Below, piece after piece: positions 51,242 through 60,113 of a stretch of DNA of 64,000 nucleotides. The notes under the pieces were generated by a model. That model did not search any database, was not told the origin of the DNA, and saw only the letters and a program-made list of their open reading frames with translations. Origin of the DNA: Pandoraea capi (GTDB taxonomy: Bacteria; Pseudomonadota; Gammaproteobacteria; Burkholderiales; Burkholderiaceae); NCBI RefSeq assembly GCF_902459735.1, contig NZ_CABPRV010000013.1, forward strand, positions 124,001 through 188,000, given 5' to 3'. The position numbers were made by a program, and so were the translations under genes. How positions within the stretch are numbered: position 1 is the stretch's first letter; every line of letters starts with the position of its first letter.

Positions 51242-52144
51242 ATGACCTCCCAAGCACTCTTTCCCGGCTTCACCGCTTATCGTTTGCCGACGTCTGACGG
51301 CCAGCATATCCATGCGCTGACCGGTGGTAGCGGCCCGGCGTTGCTGATGCTGCATGGACACCCGCAGACGTCGGCCATCTGGCACAAGGTCGCGCCTGCG
51401 CTCGCCCAGCATTTCACGCTGGTGCTAGCCGATCTGCGGGGATATGGCGACTCCGCCAAGCCTGCGGGCGACGCCGGGCATACGGCTTACAGCAAGCGTG
51501 TCATGGCGCAGGACATGGTGGCCGCCATGCGCGAGTTGGGGCATACGTCGTTCTCGGTGTTGGCTCACGACCGGGGCGCGCGCGTTGCGCATCGACTGGC
51601 CGCCGATCATCCGGAGATCGTTGACCGGGTGGTGCTGCTCGACATTGCGCCGACGCTCGCCATGTACGAGCAGGCGGGCGACGCCTTTGCGCGGGCTTAC
51701 TGGCACTGGTTCTTCCTGATTCAGCCCGCGCCGCTGCCCGAGCGTCTGATCGAAGCGGATCCTGCGGCCTATTTGCGTGACGTGATGGGGCGGCGGAGCG
51801 CCGGATTGGCGCCGTTCGACCCGCGCGCGTTGGCGGAGTATCAGCGCTGCCTGTCGCTGCCGGGCGCAGCGCATGGCGTCTGCGAGGACTACCGCGCGGC
51901 GGCTACGATCGACCTCACGCACGACCGCGAGGATCGTGAGGCAGGGCGCAAGTTAGCGATGCCGGTGCTGGCGCTCTGGGGCGAGCAGGGTGTCGTGCAT
52001 CGCTGCTTCCAGCCGCTGGCGGAGTGGCAGCGCGTGGCGTCCAACGTGCGCGGGCACCCGCTGCCTTGCGGTCACTACATTGCGGAAGAAGCGCCGGATG
52101 TGTTGCTGGCAGACGTACTGCCGTTTCTGCTTGAGGGACGCTAA
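51242..52144 (+). CDS. Haloacetate (fluoroacetate-type) dehalogenase, alpha/beta hydrolase
   Basis: This 300-residue alpha/beta hydrolase closely follows fluoroacetate dehalogenases (the Rhodopseudomonas FAcD type). The oxyanion HGHPQTSAIW, DLRGYGDS, nucleophile region AHDRGARVAHR (D110, R111, R114), D134 and the catalytic histidine in CGHY (H278) make a complete triad. The halide-pocket residues H155 and W156 in AYWHWFF and a tyrosine at 217 (CEDYRA) are also kept. The expected reaction is hydrolytic release of halide from haloacetate to give glycolate. Epoxide or ester hydrolysis remains possible. The ATG at 51242 follows the divergent LysR gene. Confidence 0.85.
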   Translation: MTSQALFPGFTAYRLPTSDGQHIHALTGGSGPALLMLHGHPQTSAIWHKVAPALAQHFTLVLADLRGYGDSAKPAGDAGHTAYSKRVMAQDMVAAMRELGHTSFSVLAHDRGARVAHRLAADHPEIVDRVVLLDIAPTLAMYEQAGDAFARAYWHWFFLIQPAPLPERLIEADPAAYLRDVMGRRSAGLAPFDPRALAEYQRCLSLPGAAHGVCEDYRAAATIDLTHDREDREAGRKLAMPVLALWGEQGVVHRCFQPLAEWQRVASNVRGHPLPCGHYIAEEAPDVLLADVLPFLLEGR

Positions 52145-52210
52145 GCCCCTTTTCACGCGGTGACGGACGAGAGGGCGATGAGGGCGATGAGGGGCTCGCG
52201 AGTGCGAGCC

Positions 52211-52270
52211 GTCCACCCCCATCCGCCCCCATCCGCCCCCATCCGCCCCCATCCGCCCCCATCCGCCCAT
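52211..52270. repeat. Decamer tandem repeat ATCCGCCCCC
   Basis: Four perfect copies of ATCCGCCCCC (52221-52260) are flanked by degenerate copies on both sides, between the convergent dehalogenase and SDR genes. The C-rich strand makes slippage likely, so copy number may vary between strains. Confidence 0.9.
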
Positions 52271-52288
52271 CACGCAGATTTGGGTTCG

Positions 52289-52993
52289 TCAGACCGAGCG
52301 GGTCAGTCCGCCGTCCACACGAATGTTCTGTCCCGTGATGTAGCCAGCGCCGTCGGACGCGAGGAAGGCCACCGTCGCGGCGATCTCCTCCGACTTGCCG
52401 TAGCGCTGCATCGGCACGCTCTCACGGCGCGTCTCCTGCTGCGGCAGACTGTCGATCCAGCCCGGCAGAATGTTGTTCATGCGGACGTTGTCCTTCGCAT
52501 ATTGGTCGGCGAAGAGCTTCGTGAACGAGGCCAGCCCCGCGCGGAACACGGCCGAGGTCGGAAACATCTCGCTGGGCTCGAACGCCCATGCCGTGGAAAC
52601 GTTGATGATCGTGCCCGCGCCTTGTTTTTGCATGATCGGCGTGACGAGCCGGGTCGGGCGGATCACGTTCATCAGGTACGTGTCCATGCCGCGATGCCAG
52701 TCTTCATCGCTAATGTCGAGGATCGCGGCGCGCGGACCGTGCCCGGCACTGTTGACCAGTACGTCGATACGTCCCCAGCGCTCCACCGCCAGATCCACCA
52801 GTTGCTTCAGCGCGTCGTTCGACTGATTCGATCCGGTGACGCCCACACCGCCCAATTCGGCCGCCAGCGCCTCGCCCTTGCCGGACGACGACAGAACGCC
52901 GACCTTGAAGCCATCTGCGGCCAGACGTCGAGCTGCCGCAGCGCCCATGCCGCTACCGCCCGCCGTAATCAACGCCACTTTTTCTACTGTCAT
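52289..52993 (-). CDS. SDR family protein lacking the canonical YxxxK
   Basis: This 234-residue protein has the classical SDR cofactor motif TAGGSGMG (10-17), NSAG (81-84), the conserved N109 and S133 in NVST, and a C-terminal GYITGQNIRVDGG. Where YxxxK should follow, the sequence reads SAVFR (S147, R151), so the catalytic tyrosine and lysine appear replaced. It may therefore be a non-canonical SDR or have lost oxidoreductase activity. It is divergent from a GcvA-like LysR gene. Confidence 0.85.
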   Translation of the reverse strand: MTVEKVALITAGGSGMGAAAARRLAADGFKVGVLSSSGKGEALAAELGGVGVTGSNQSNDALKQLVDLAVERWGRIDVLVNSAGHGPRAAILDISDEDWHRGMDTYLMNVIRPTRLVTPIMQKQGAGTIINVSTAWAFEPSEMFPTSAVFRAGLASFTKLFADQYAKDNVRMNNILPGWIDSLPQQETRRESVPMQRYGKSEEIAATVAFLASDGAGYITGQNIRVDGGLTRSV

Positions 52994-53112
52994 GCTGATA
53001 TCCTCCGGATACGCCGGCGCTCACCCCAACGGTGGCCGGATGTCGTCAAACATGTGCAACAGCGTAACATCGCGACACGGACTCGACGAATCAGATTTCG
53101 ACAGTTGATGCA

Positions 53113-53126
53113 GTAGAAAAACTACA
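53113..53126. promoter_or_regulatory. Weak candidate LysR operator before the GcvA-like gene
   Basis: GTAG-N5-CTAC with a T-N11-A core (T53114, A53126) lies eleven bases before the LysR start, in the 143-base region divergent from the SDR gene. The arms are short, so this is tentative. Confidence 0.3.
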
Positions 53127-53136
53127 CCATGGCGCT

Positions 53137-54033
53137 ATGACCGACACTCCTGGCCGACTCCCGTCACTGAACGCCCTTCGCGCTTTCGAGGCGGCGAGCC
53201 GGCATCTCAATTTCCGGCTGGCTGCCGAAGAGCTGGGCGTGACACAAGGCGCGGTTGCGCAGCAGGTGCGTGGTCTCGAAGCCGAGTTGGGGATGAAGCT
53301 CTTCGAGCGACATCCACGCACACTGTCACTGACCGAGAACGGGCGGCGCTATGCGGGCGGGGTGCGGCGCGCATTCGAGATGCTCACGGAGGTAACGCAG
53401 GCCTTGCGTCCGGAACCGTTGCGTCTGACGATCAGCGTCACACCGACGTTCGCCTCGAAATGGCTGATTCCACGGCTTCCTGCATTCCTCGAAACCCATC
53501 CCGACATCGATCTGCGTATCCTCGCGACCGACCGGCTTTCGCACTTTCACAGCGATGCAGTCGATCTCGCCGTGCGCTACGGACGTCCGCCCTTTGGCGG
53601 TGGACTGGTCGTCGAGCCGCTATTCGAGGAGGTGCAGATTGCGGTGGCGTCGCCGGGCGTCGTCGCTGACGCGGGACATCCCCGTGAGACGGACGACCTG
53701 CGGGGGCACGCATTGCTGCATGACGCCCATAACGCCTGGCCGCGATTCCTTGAGTTGGCGCTGCCGCAGGCACCGCTGTCAGCGGCCAAGAACGTGAGAT
53801 TCAATCAAACGGCACTCGCGATCGACGCCGCCGTCGCCGGGCAGGGGCTGGCGCTGGCACATCGGGATTTCGTGGCGACGGAGATTGCGGCGGGCCGTCT
53901 GGTGCGGCTGTTCGACACCGAACTGCGTACCGGTGCGGGCTTCTACATCGTGTATCCACGTCGCGCGCGTCATGCCGGGCAGATCGCGGACGTTCATGAA
54001 TGGCTTTTGCGGGAAGCATCGTCTGCGCGTTAG
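53137..54033 (+). CDS. LysR family regulator, GcvA-like
   Basis: This 298-residue regulator begins with the GcvA-type LPSLNALRAFEAASRHLNF and NFRLAAEELGVTQGAVAQQV, then an effector domain with PTFASKWLIPRLPAFLETHP and the DAVDLAVRYG segment. It is divergent from the SDR gene and immediately upstream of a second, different LysR gene. Confidence 0.92.
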   Translation: MTDTPGRLPSLNALRAFEAASRHLNFRLAAEELGVTQGAVAQQVRGLEAELGMKLFERHPRTLSLTENGRRYAGGVRRAFEMLTEVTQALRPEPLRLTISVTPTFASKWLIPRLPAFLETHPDIDLRILATDRLSHFHSDAVDLAVRYGRPPFGGGLVVEPLFEEVQIAVASPGVVADAGHPRETDDLRGHALLHDAHNAWPRFLELALPQAPLSAAKNVRFNQTALAIDAAVAGQGLALAHRDFVATEIAAGRLVRLFDTELRTGAGFYIVYPRRARHAGQIADVHEWLLREASSAR

Positions 54034-54035
54034 GA

Positions 54036-54050
54036 TTGCGTTTTACGCAA
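54036..54050. promoter_or_regulatory. LysR-type palindrome, upstream copy
   Basis: TTGCGT-TTT-ACGCAA, a perfect palindrome with T-N11-A geometry (T54037, A54049), lies 17 bases before the ATG of the second LysR gene. A matching copy occurs after that gene, before the efflux operon. Confidence 0.6.
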
Positions 54051-54067
54051 CGACCGCGGAAGGTGCC

Positions 54068-54970
54068 ATGTCGTACCCCGATCTCAATCTGCTACATGCC
54101 CTCGACGTGCTTCTGGAGGAGGGGAGCGTAGTCGGCGCTGCCCGACGCATGCACCTCAGTCCTCCCGCAATGAGCCGCACGCTCAGCCGGATTCGCGAGG
54201 CGCTGGGCGATCCGGTATTCGTTCAGGCCGGCCGCAAGCTGGTGCCGACGCCGCGCGCGCTGGCGATGCGCGAGCAGGTTCGTCTCGCGGTCGAGCAGGC
54301 AACGCAGGTGCTGGCGCCGGGGGGGAGCGTCGACCTGGGAACGTTGGAGCGGCGCTTCAATGTGCGGGCGAACGACATCTTCGTCGGCCTGCATTCGGGG
54401 CGATTGCTCGAAGCGATGGCCGAGGAAATGCCGCGTGCCATGCTGCGCTTCGCGCCGGAAGAGGACGATGTCGACGACGAGGCGTTGCGTAGCGGACGGA
54501 TCGATCTTTTCATCAGCGCGTCGCGCAAGCTGGGGCCCGAGATCCGCGTGCAATCGCTCTTTACGACGAGCTTCGTGGGCATTGCACGTCAGGATCATCC
54601 GATTTTCGACGAAGACATTACGCCGGAGCGGATCACGCGATGGGGTCACATCGGGGTGTCGAGGCGTGGCAAGTTCGCCGGGCCGATCGATGGTGCGCTG
54701 GAAGATGTGGGGCTCAAACGTCATGTGGCGCTGGTCGTGCCCACGCCGTCCACCGCGCTTTTTGCCTTGCAGAACAGCGACTTGCTGCTCGCACTTCCCT
54801 CGCATCTGGCAGAAAGCGCCGTGGCAGCGGGGATGCGTCTGCGTCAGTTCGATTTTCCGGTGCCGCTGGAGACGGTCGTGCTGACACAGGCATGGCACCC
54901 GCGTTTTCAGGCCGATCCGGCGCATCAGTGGTTGCGTCGCACGATCCGGCATATCTGCGAAGCCTATTAG
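54068..54970 (+). CDS. LysR family regulator of the adjacent efflux operon (inferred)
   Basis: This 300-residue LysR protein has the N-terminal winged helix DLNLLHALDVLLEEGSVVGA, LSPPAMSRTLSRIREALGD, and an effector domain of the NodD/NahR-like type. Shared palindromes before and after the gene suggest it controls itself and the FUSC-DUF1656-HlyD-NodT operon 129 bases downstream on the same strand. E. coli AaeR has a similar relation to aaeXAB, which supports but does not prove the link. Confidence 0.9.
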   Translation: MSYPDLNLLHALDVLLEEGSVVGAARRMHLSPPAMSRTLSRIREALGDPVFVQAGRKLVPTPRALAMREQVRLAVEQATQVLAPGGSVDLGTLERRFNVRANDIFVGLHSGRLLEAMAEEMPRAMLRFAPEEDDVDDEALRSGRIDLFISASRKLGPEIRVQSLFTTSFVGIARQDHPIFDEDITPERITRWGHIGVSRRGKFAGPIDGALEDVGLKRHVALVVPTPSTALFALQNSDLLLALPSHLAESAVAAGMRLRQFDFPVPLETVVLTQAWHPRFQADPAHQWLRRTIRHICEAY

Positions 54971-55000
54971 CGCCTTCAAGCAGACGAAATCTTCAAATCG

Positions 55001-55015
55001 ATGCGTGTAACGCAA
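55001..55015. promoter_or_regulatory. LysR-type palindrome, copy before the efflux operon
   Basis: ATGCGT-GTA-ACGCAA shares TGCGT-N3-ACGCA with the palindrome upstream of the LysR gene and has the same T-N11-A geometry (T55002, A55014). It lies 85 bases before the FUSC start. Confidence 0.6.
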
Positions 55016-55062
55016 TCATTGATTCCAATCAAGTCACTATTCGCATCTATGCCCCCGACCCT

Positions 55063-55085
55063 ACAGTAATGAGTATCGTTACTGT
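55063..55085. promoter_or_regulatory. Second palindrome before the efflux operon
   Basis: ACAGTAA-N9-TTACTGT is a perfect inverted repeat 14 bases before the FUSC GTG start. It does not fit the LysR T-N11-A pattern and may serve another repressor. Confidence 0.45.
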
Positions 55086-55099
55086 CTTCGAGGGTCATC

Positions 55100-57319
55100 G
55101 TGTCACCCACGCCTGCTTCGGCAACTTCTCCCAGCGCATTTCGCGAGATGTGGTCGCACCGGCTTCTCGCGGGTCTTGCGCGGTTGGACATCACATCCCC
55201 TCGTGCTACGTACGTCAGCCGGTCGATCGTTGCGGCGTGGCTGGCGCTTTGCGTTGCCTATCTTCTCGAACTGGAAATGCCGTTCTCGGCGGCGACGACG
55301 GTATTGCTGGTCGTCAATCCGGTTCAGGGTGCCGTGATCGGCAAGGGCGCGTGGCGGGTGCTCGGCACGCTCGTGGGTATCGTCGCATCCTTTGTGCTGA
55401 TGTCGGCCTTCGCCGAGATGCCGTGGCTCTTCGTGCTTGGGTTCGCGACCTGGCTTGGCGTGTGCGTTGCGGGCATGACGATGCTGCGGCACTTTCGCGC
55501 ATCGGGTGTCGTGGTGGCCGGATATACGGTGGGTCTCGCTACGTTCGGTGCGCTGACGCATCCGCATCTCGCTTTCGAGCATGTCATCGGTCGCGGCTCG
55601 ACCGTCATGGTCGGCGTGGTTTGCCTGTCGCTGGTCACCGCGCTGTTCAGCCGACGCGGCGTGCGCAGCAAGCTCGACGCGATGCTCTCGCGACTGGCGA
55701 CGCGTGCGGCACAGACGATCGCCGCTGATAGCGAGAAGGAAGGCGCGGCAGCGGCCGCTGGGGCCGATGATCTGCGGCGTCAACTGATCGCCGAGATTTA
55801 CGGTGTCGACGATCTGTTGGCCGTTGGCAAGGCCGAATCGGTGGATCTGGCGCACCGTGCCCACGCCGTGCGGCATGCGATGGCGTCGCTGTTTGCTGCG
55901 CTGACCGCAGCATCGGCAGGCGGCATGTCGCGGCCTGCGCCGTCGGCATTGCGGACTATGCTGACGCACGCGTGGCAAGATGCGGCGCAAGCCATCGGTT
56001 CGGGTCCTGAAGGGCTTGAACATGCGGCGGATTGTCTGCGCGAGGCCCGCGCAAAGCTTCGCCGCGCGATGGCCGACGTTGCATCAATATCCCCTGAGAC
56101 GCTCATCGCCCTTGATCGCCTGATCGAGCAGATCGACGATTATCTGGCGGCGCTCGATGGTCTCGCGTCTTTGCATCGTCCGCGTCCTGCGGGTGGTGGG
56201 GTGACGGTCCGCTTTCATCGTGATCCGCGCGCTGCGTTGCAGAACGGCGTACGGTCGGCGCTGACGCTGTTTGCGGCCGGTGCCGCATGGATTGTCACGG
56301 GCTGGCCGCACGGGGACATGATGCTTCTGATCGTTGCGCCGTATTGTGCGTTGCTGGCAGCCGCGCCAAATCCAGTTGCCGGCGCGTGGCAGTTCGTTAA
56401 GGGCACGCTGTTCGCGGTGCCCGTCGCCTTTGTGTGCGCGTTCTACGTATTGCCGCACATCGAGGGGCTGCCGTTACTGCTCGTTGTGCTTGGGATGTTC
56501 TGGCTGCCGGGCATTTATGCGACGACATTGCCGAAGCATAGTTTGGCAGCGCTTGCGTATCTCGTGGGCTTCAATACGCTCACAGCGGCCGATAACCCGA
56601 TGCACTACGACGTGCCGTTGTTTCTCAACTGGTCGCTCGCCTGGATTGCCGGCACGTTGCTCGCGTGGCTGGGATTTCGCGTGTTGTTGCCGCGTGTCTT
56701 GCCGAAGGATATTGCGCGATTGCAAAAGCGGATCCGTGACGAAGCCTTGCGTGCACTGTGGGGGGCGGCGTCATCGATCTCGAGGCATTCAGCGGGGCCG
56801 GGGATCGACGTCGGAGGGCGGCTGTCGTCGGCGCGTACTTCAGCCCGTGCTTCAGCCCGCGTATGGCAGTGGCGTCAGCAGCATCGCATCGCGCAACTGG
56901 GTGCCTTGCGCAAGGCGCAGCCGGAGGCCATGCGTCGCGATGTCGACGACGCGCTCGCCAGTCTCCATCTCGGTCGTGAGGCTTGGCGCCTGCGGGTGTG
57001 GATGCTGCGTGATGGAGGCGAGGACGGCAATGAGGGGCACGCCGAACCGGCACGAATGCCCGTCGCCCGGGAGGTTGTGGCAACGGCGTTGGCGCGGATG
57101 TCACGACGCACCCGCGCCGGGCGACCTGCATTGGCCGCGCGCCATGCGCGTTACGCGGCGCGGCGGTTGGCGAGCCTGCAAGCGGCGCTTTCGCTCGCTA
57201 CGGATCAATCCTTGCCGTTGGCGCGTCTCGTCGCGGCGCTCACCGATATCGCTGAGCTGCTCGACGCTCACGCAGCGTACTTCGCATCTCGTCCGACAGA
57301 CCGCACTCATGCGCAATGA
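55100..57319 (+). CDS. FUSC family inner-membrane efflux protein (AaeB-like)
   Basis: This 739-residue protein has two blocks of hydrophobic segments (about residues 35-170 and 375-525) separated and followed by long hydrophilic, helical regions, the arrangement of FUSC/AaeB aromatic-acid exporters. The GTG at 55100 has AGGGT upstream. It is followed by DUF1656, HlyD and NodT genes, completing a tripartite pump. The substrates in characterised systems are aromatic carboxylic acids; here they are unknown. Confidence 0.88.
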   Translation: MSPTPASATSPSAFREMWSHRLLAGLARLDITSPRATYVSRSIVAAWLALCVAYLLELEMPFSAATTVLLVVNPVQGAVIGKGAWRVLGTLVGIVASFVLMSAFAEMPWLFVLGFATWLGVCVAGMTMLRHFRASGVVVAGYTVGLATFGALTHPHLAFEHVIGRGSTVMVGVVCLSLVTALFSRRGVRSKLDAMLSRLATRAAQTIAADSEKEGAAAAAGADDLRRQLIAEIYGVDDLLAVGKAESVDLAHRAHAVRHAMASLFAALTAASAGGMSRPAPSALRTMLTHAWQDAAQAIGSGPEGLEHAADCLREARAKLRRAMADVASISPETLIALDRLIEQIDDYLAALDGLASLHRPRPAGGGVTVRFHRDPRAALQNGVRSALTLFAAGAAWIVTGWPHGDMMLLIVAPYCALLAAAPNPVAGAWQFVKGTLFAVPVAFVCAFYVLPHIEGLPLLLVVLGMFWLPGIYATTLPKHSLAALAYLVGFNTLTAADNPMHYDVPLFLNWSLAWIAGTLLAWLGFRVLLPRVLPKDIARLQKRIRDEALRALWGAASSISRHSAGPGIDVGGRLSSARTSARASARVWQWRQQHRIAQLGALRKAQPEAMRRDVDDALASLHLGREAWRLRVWMLRDGGEDGNEGHAEPARMPVAREVVATALARMSRRTRAGRPALAARHARYAARRLASLQAALSLATDQSLPLARLVAALTDIAELLDAHAAYFASRPTDRTHAQ

Positions 57320-57411
57320 ATCCGTCATGGTGCTCATCCTGCCCACGCATCTCGTCGAACGCTTCGACGGCCGGCCAGTGGGCTTCGCACAACCCTTGCT
57401 CAATCGTTCTC

Positions 57412-57606
57412 ATGCTCAGTGAAGTGGCTGTCGCCGGCATCTATCTGCCGCCGTTTTTCGTCTATGCCTGCATCGCGTTGCCGGTGTTTCTCGGGGTTCG
57501 CTTCGTCATAACGCGTGCGGGCGTGATGCGCCACGTCTGGCATCCGGCGCTTTTCGAGTTCGCCCTCTCTCTTTGTCTGGTTTCCGTGTTGGTGCTTTAT
57601 GTCTGA
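57412..57606 (+). CDS. DUF1656 small membrane protein (AaeX-like)
   Basis: This 64-residue protein has two hydrophobic segments and the start MLSEVAVAGIYLPPFFVYAC, matching DUF1656, the small partner of AaeA/AaeB pumps. Its stop overlaps the HlyD gene by eight bases. It lies 92 bases after the FUSC gene. Confidence 0.88.
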   Translation: MLSEVAVAGIYLPPFFVYACIALPVFLGVRFVITRAGVMRHVWHPALFEFALSLCLVSVLVLYV

Positions 57607-58528
57607 TCGAACGATGTGGTTTCGTGCCGTCGCCAAGGCCGTGGGTACGCTCGCCGCGGTCGTAATCGCCGTGGCGCTCGTGGTGACGCTTTGGCGCGCC
57701 TATGTGGTCGCTCCCTGGACCCGCGACGGGCGAGTCAGTGCGGAAGTCGTGCACATCGCCCCGGAAGTGTCCGGCACGGTGCTTGAGGTGGCCGTCGCCG
57801 ACAACCAGCTGGTCAAGCGCGGTGACATGTTGTACCGGATCGACCCTGAGCGCTTCCGTTATGCCGTGGCGCAGGCTGAAGCGCAACTGAGCGCGGCAAG
57901 CGCATCGCTGCAACAGAAAACGCAGGACGCGAAGCGTCGGCGCGGCATGGACGATCTCGTGCCCGGCGAAGACATTCAGCGCGCGAATCAGGCGGTTGCC
58001 ATCGCGCAGGCCGAACAGCGTCGTGCACAGGTGGCGCTCGATGTTGCGCGTCTGGATCTGGCACGCACCGAGTTGCGGGCCCCCGCAGATGGATATGTCA
58101 CACATTTGCGTTTGCGTCCCGGCGATTACGCGGTGGCGGGGCGCGGCAACGTCGCGCTGATCGACGCGCATCGCTTCTGGGTCACGGGCTACTTCGAAGA
58201 GACGAAGTTGCACGGGATTCGCACGGGCGCACCGGCACGCATTCGGCTCATGGGCTTCGACGACATGCTCGAGGGGCACGTCGCAGGCATCGGTCGGGGG
58301 ATCACTGACGTCAACGAGCATGCCGACGCACAAGGTTTGCCCAGTGTCGAGCCGACTTTCAGCTGGATACGGCTGGCGCAGCGCATCCCTGTGCGGATCG
58401 AAATCGACCGGGTGCCGGTGGGCGTAATGCTTGCCGCCGGCATGACGTGCAGCGTCGACGTTGGGCGCGCCGATGCCGGGGCAACACCGAAAGGGCGCCT
58501 CGCCGGTTTGCTAATGCGATGGATGTGA
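57599..58528 (+). CDS. HlyD family periplasmic adaptor (AaeA-like)
   Basis: This 309-residue adaptor has an N-terminal membrane anchor (about 12-32), then the lipoyl-like IAPEVSGTVLEVAVADNQLV, RGDMLYRID, an alpha-hairpin, a second lipoyl half with ELRAPADGYVTHLRLRPGDY and a beta-barrel domain. It bridges the FUSC pump and the NodT outer-membrane channel. Confidence 0.93.
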   Translation: MSDRTMWFRAVAKAVGTLAAVVIAVALVVTLWRAYVVAPWTRDGRVSAEVVHIAPEVSGTVLEVAVADNQLVKRGDMLYRIDPERFRYAVAQAEAQLSAASASLQQKTQDAKRRRGMDDLVPGEDIQRANQAVAIAQAEQRRAQVALDVARLDLARTELRAPADGYVTHLRLRPGDYAVAGRGNVALIDAHRFWVTGYFEETKLHGIRTGAPARIRLMGFDDMLEGHVAGIGRGITDVNEHADAQGLPSVEPTFSWIRLAQRIPVRIEIDRVPVGVMLAAGMTCSVDVGRADAGATPKGRLAGLLMRWM

Positions 58529-58532
58529 CGCC

Positions 58533-60044
58533 ATGAACATCGCATTGATTTCGCATCGCACGTTGCGTACACGGATGTCGAGGGTACCCGCATGCCTCGT
58601 ACTCGCGGGCGTGCTGACGACGGCCGCTTGCACAACCCTCGGACCGGACTACCATGCGCCGTTCACGGACGTCCCGGCGCAGTGGCACGACGCGCGCGAC
58701 AGCTTCGACACGAGCGGCCCGTTCGATGGCGCACGTCTGCGCGACTGGTGGCGATCGTTTGGCGATGCGACGCTCGACCGGCTGGTCGATGTGGCGCTGG
58801 CCAATAACCGCGATCTGGGGATAGCACAGGCGCGTCTGGTTCAAGCGCGTGCCGAGCGTATGCGTATCGCCGCAGATCTCGGACCGACGGTGGCTGTGGG
58901 TGGCACGGCACAGGCATTGCGATCGAGCAAGCGCCTCGACTGGCCGCCGGGTGTGGGCCAATCGCGGACGTGGCAAATGGGATTCGACGCCAGTTGGGAA
59001 CTGGATGTCTTCGGAGGTACGCGTCGTGCGGTGGAGTCTGCCGACGCGCGTGTCGAGGCGGTGGCGTTCGATCGCGACGCGATTCGCGTGAGCCTGCTGG
59101 CAGAGCTGGCGGCCGATTACGCCACACTGCGCACGACGCAGGTGCGGATGCGAATCGCGCAAGACAACATCCGGACGTTACTCGAAGGCGAGCGCCTCGC
59201 GCAGCGGGCGTTCGCGCAAGGGCTGGGCACGTCTGCCGAAGTGGCGCAGGCGCGTGCCGAACGCGAGCTGGCACAGGCGCAGCCGCCTCGGTTGCAGGCC
59301 GAAGTCGAGCGCTTGAGTCACGCCATCGGCGTACTGGTCGGCGACTTTCCTGCGCCATGGCGCGATGTGCTCACCGCCCCGTCACAGATGTTGCCCGTGA
59401 TGCCTGCGTTACCGCTGACGATGCCGTCCGAGGTCATTCGGCAGCGTCCGGACGTGCGTGCCGCCGAGCGCCGGTTCGCGGCGGCGACCGCGGCAATCGG
59501 TGTGGCCGAAGCCGAACGCTTCCCGCACTTCAGTATTCCGCTGAGCCTTGGGACCACGGCCAGTCTGATCCGGGACCTGTTCTCCGGCGCGAGCGTTGCG
59601 TGGTCTGCGGCGCTGATCGGCAGTCAGACGCTATACGACGGCGCTCGTGCGAAGGCGGGTGTCACGGCTGCGCAGGCGGAAACGGACGCGGCACGGCTTG
59701 CCTACGAACGCGATGTGCGGTTGGCGTTACGCGATGTCGAGGACGCGTTGTCCGGATTGCATAGCGAGCGTCAACGGCAGATCGCGCTGCGTGCGGCGCT
59801 CGACGACAGCCGGCAGGCGCTGGCCCGCACGACACGTCTCTACCAACACGGCCTGAGCGGCTATCTGCCGGTACTCGTCGCCCAGCGTGCTGCCAATCGC
59901 GCCCGCGATGCGCTCGCCGATAGTCAGGGTGCCGAGGTGCTGAGCGCCATTGCGCTTTACAAGGCACTCGGTGCCGGTTGGCAGCAGGACACGTCGACAG
60001 GGCAGGCGACTGCCCGTCAGCGCGTTGACGGCGAGGCAGGTTAA
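58533..60044 (+). CDS. NodT family outer-membrane efflux lipoprotein
   Basis: This 503-residue RND-type outer-membrane factor has a lipoprotein signal ending LTTAAC (C33), then CTTLGPDYHAP-like start, two OEP repeats with long coiled coils and the family motif RPDVRAAERRFAAA. Five bases separate it from the HlyD gene. A downstream ATG at 58575 would give a shorter signal peptide and cannot be excluded. Confidence 0.93.
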   Translation: MNIALISHRTLRTRMSRVPACLVLAGVLTTAACTTLGPDYHAPFTDVPAQWHDARDSFDTSGPFDGARLRDWWRSFGDATLDRLVDVALANNRDLGIAQARLVQARAERMRIAADLGPTVAVGGTAQALRSSKRLDWPPGVGQSRTWQMGFDASWELDVFGGTRRAVESADARVEAVAFDRDAIRVSLLAELAADYATLRTTQVRMRIAQDNIRTLLEGERLAQRAFAQGLGTSAEVAQARAERELAQAQPPRLQAEVERLSHAIGVLVGDFPAPWRDVLTAPSQMLPVMPALPLTMPSEVIRQRPDVRAAERRFAAATAAIGVAEAERFPHFSIPLSLGTTASLIRDLFSGASVAWSAALIGSQTLYDGARAKAGVTAAQAETDAARLAYERDVRLALRDVEDALSGLHSERQRQIALRAALDDSRQALARTTRLYQHGLSGYLPVLVAQRAANRARDALADSQGAEVLSAIALYKALGAGWQQDTSTGQATARQRVDGEAG

Positions 60045-60113
60045 TGGCGCTCGATCGACGCGTTGTGTTTCTCTTTTCTTCGGTTTGTTCTCACGGCTCA
60101 AGGAGCGAATTCC

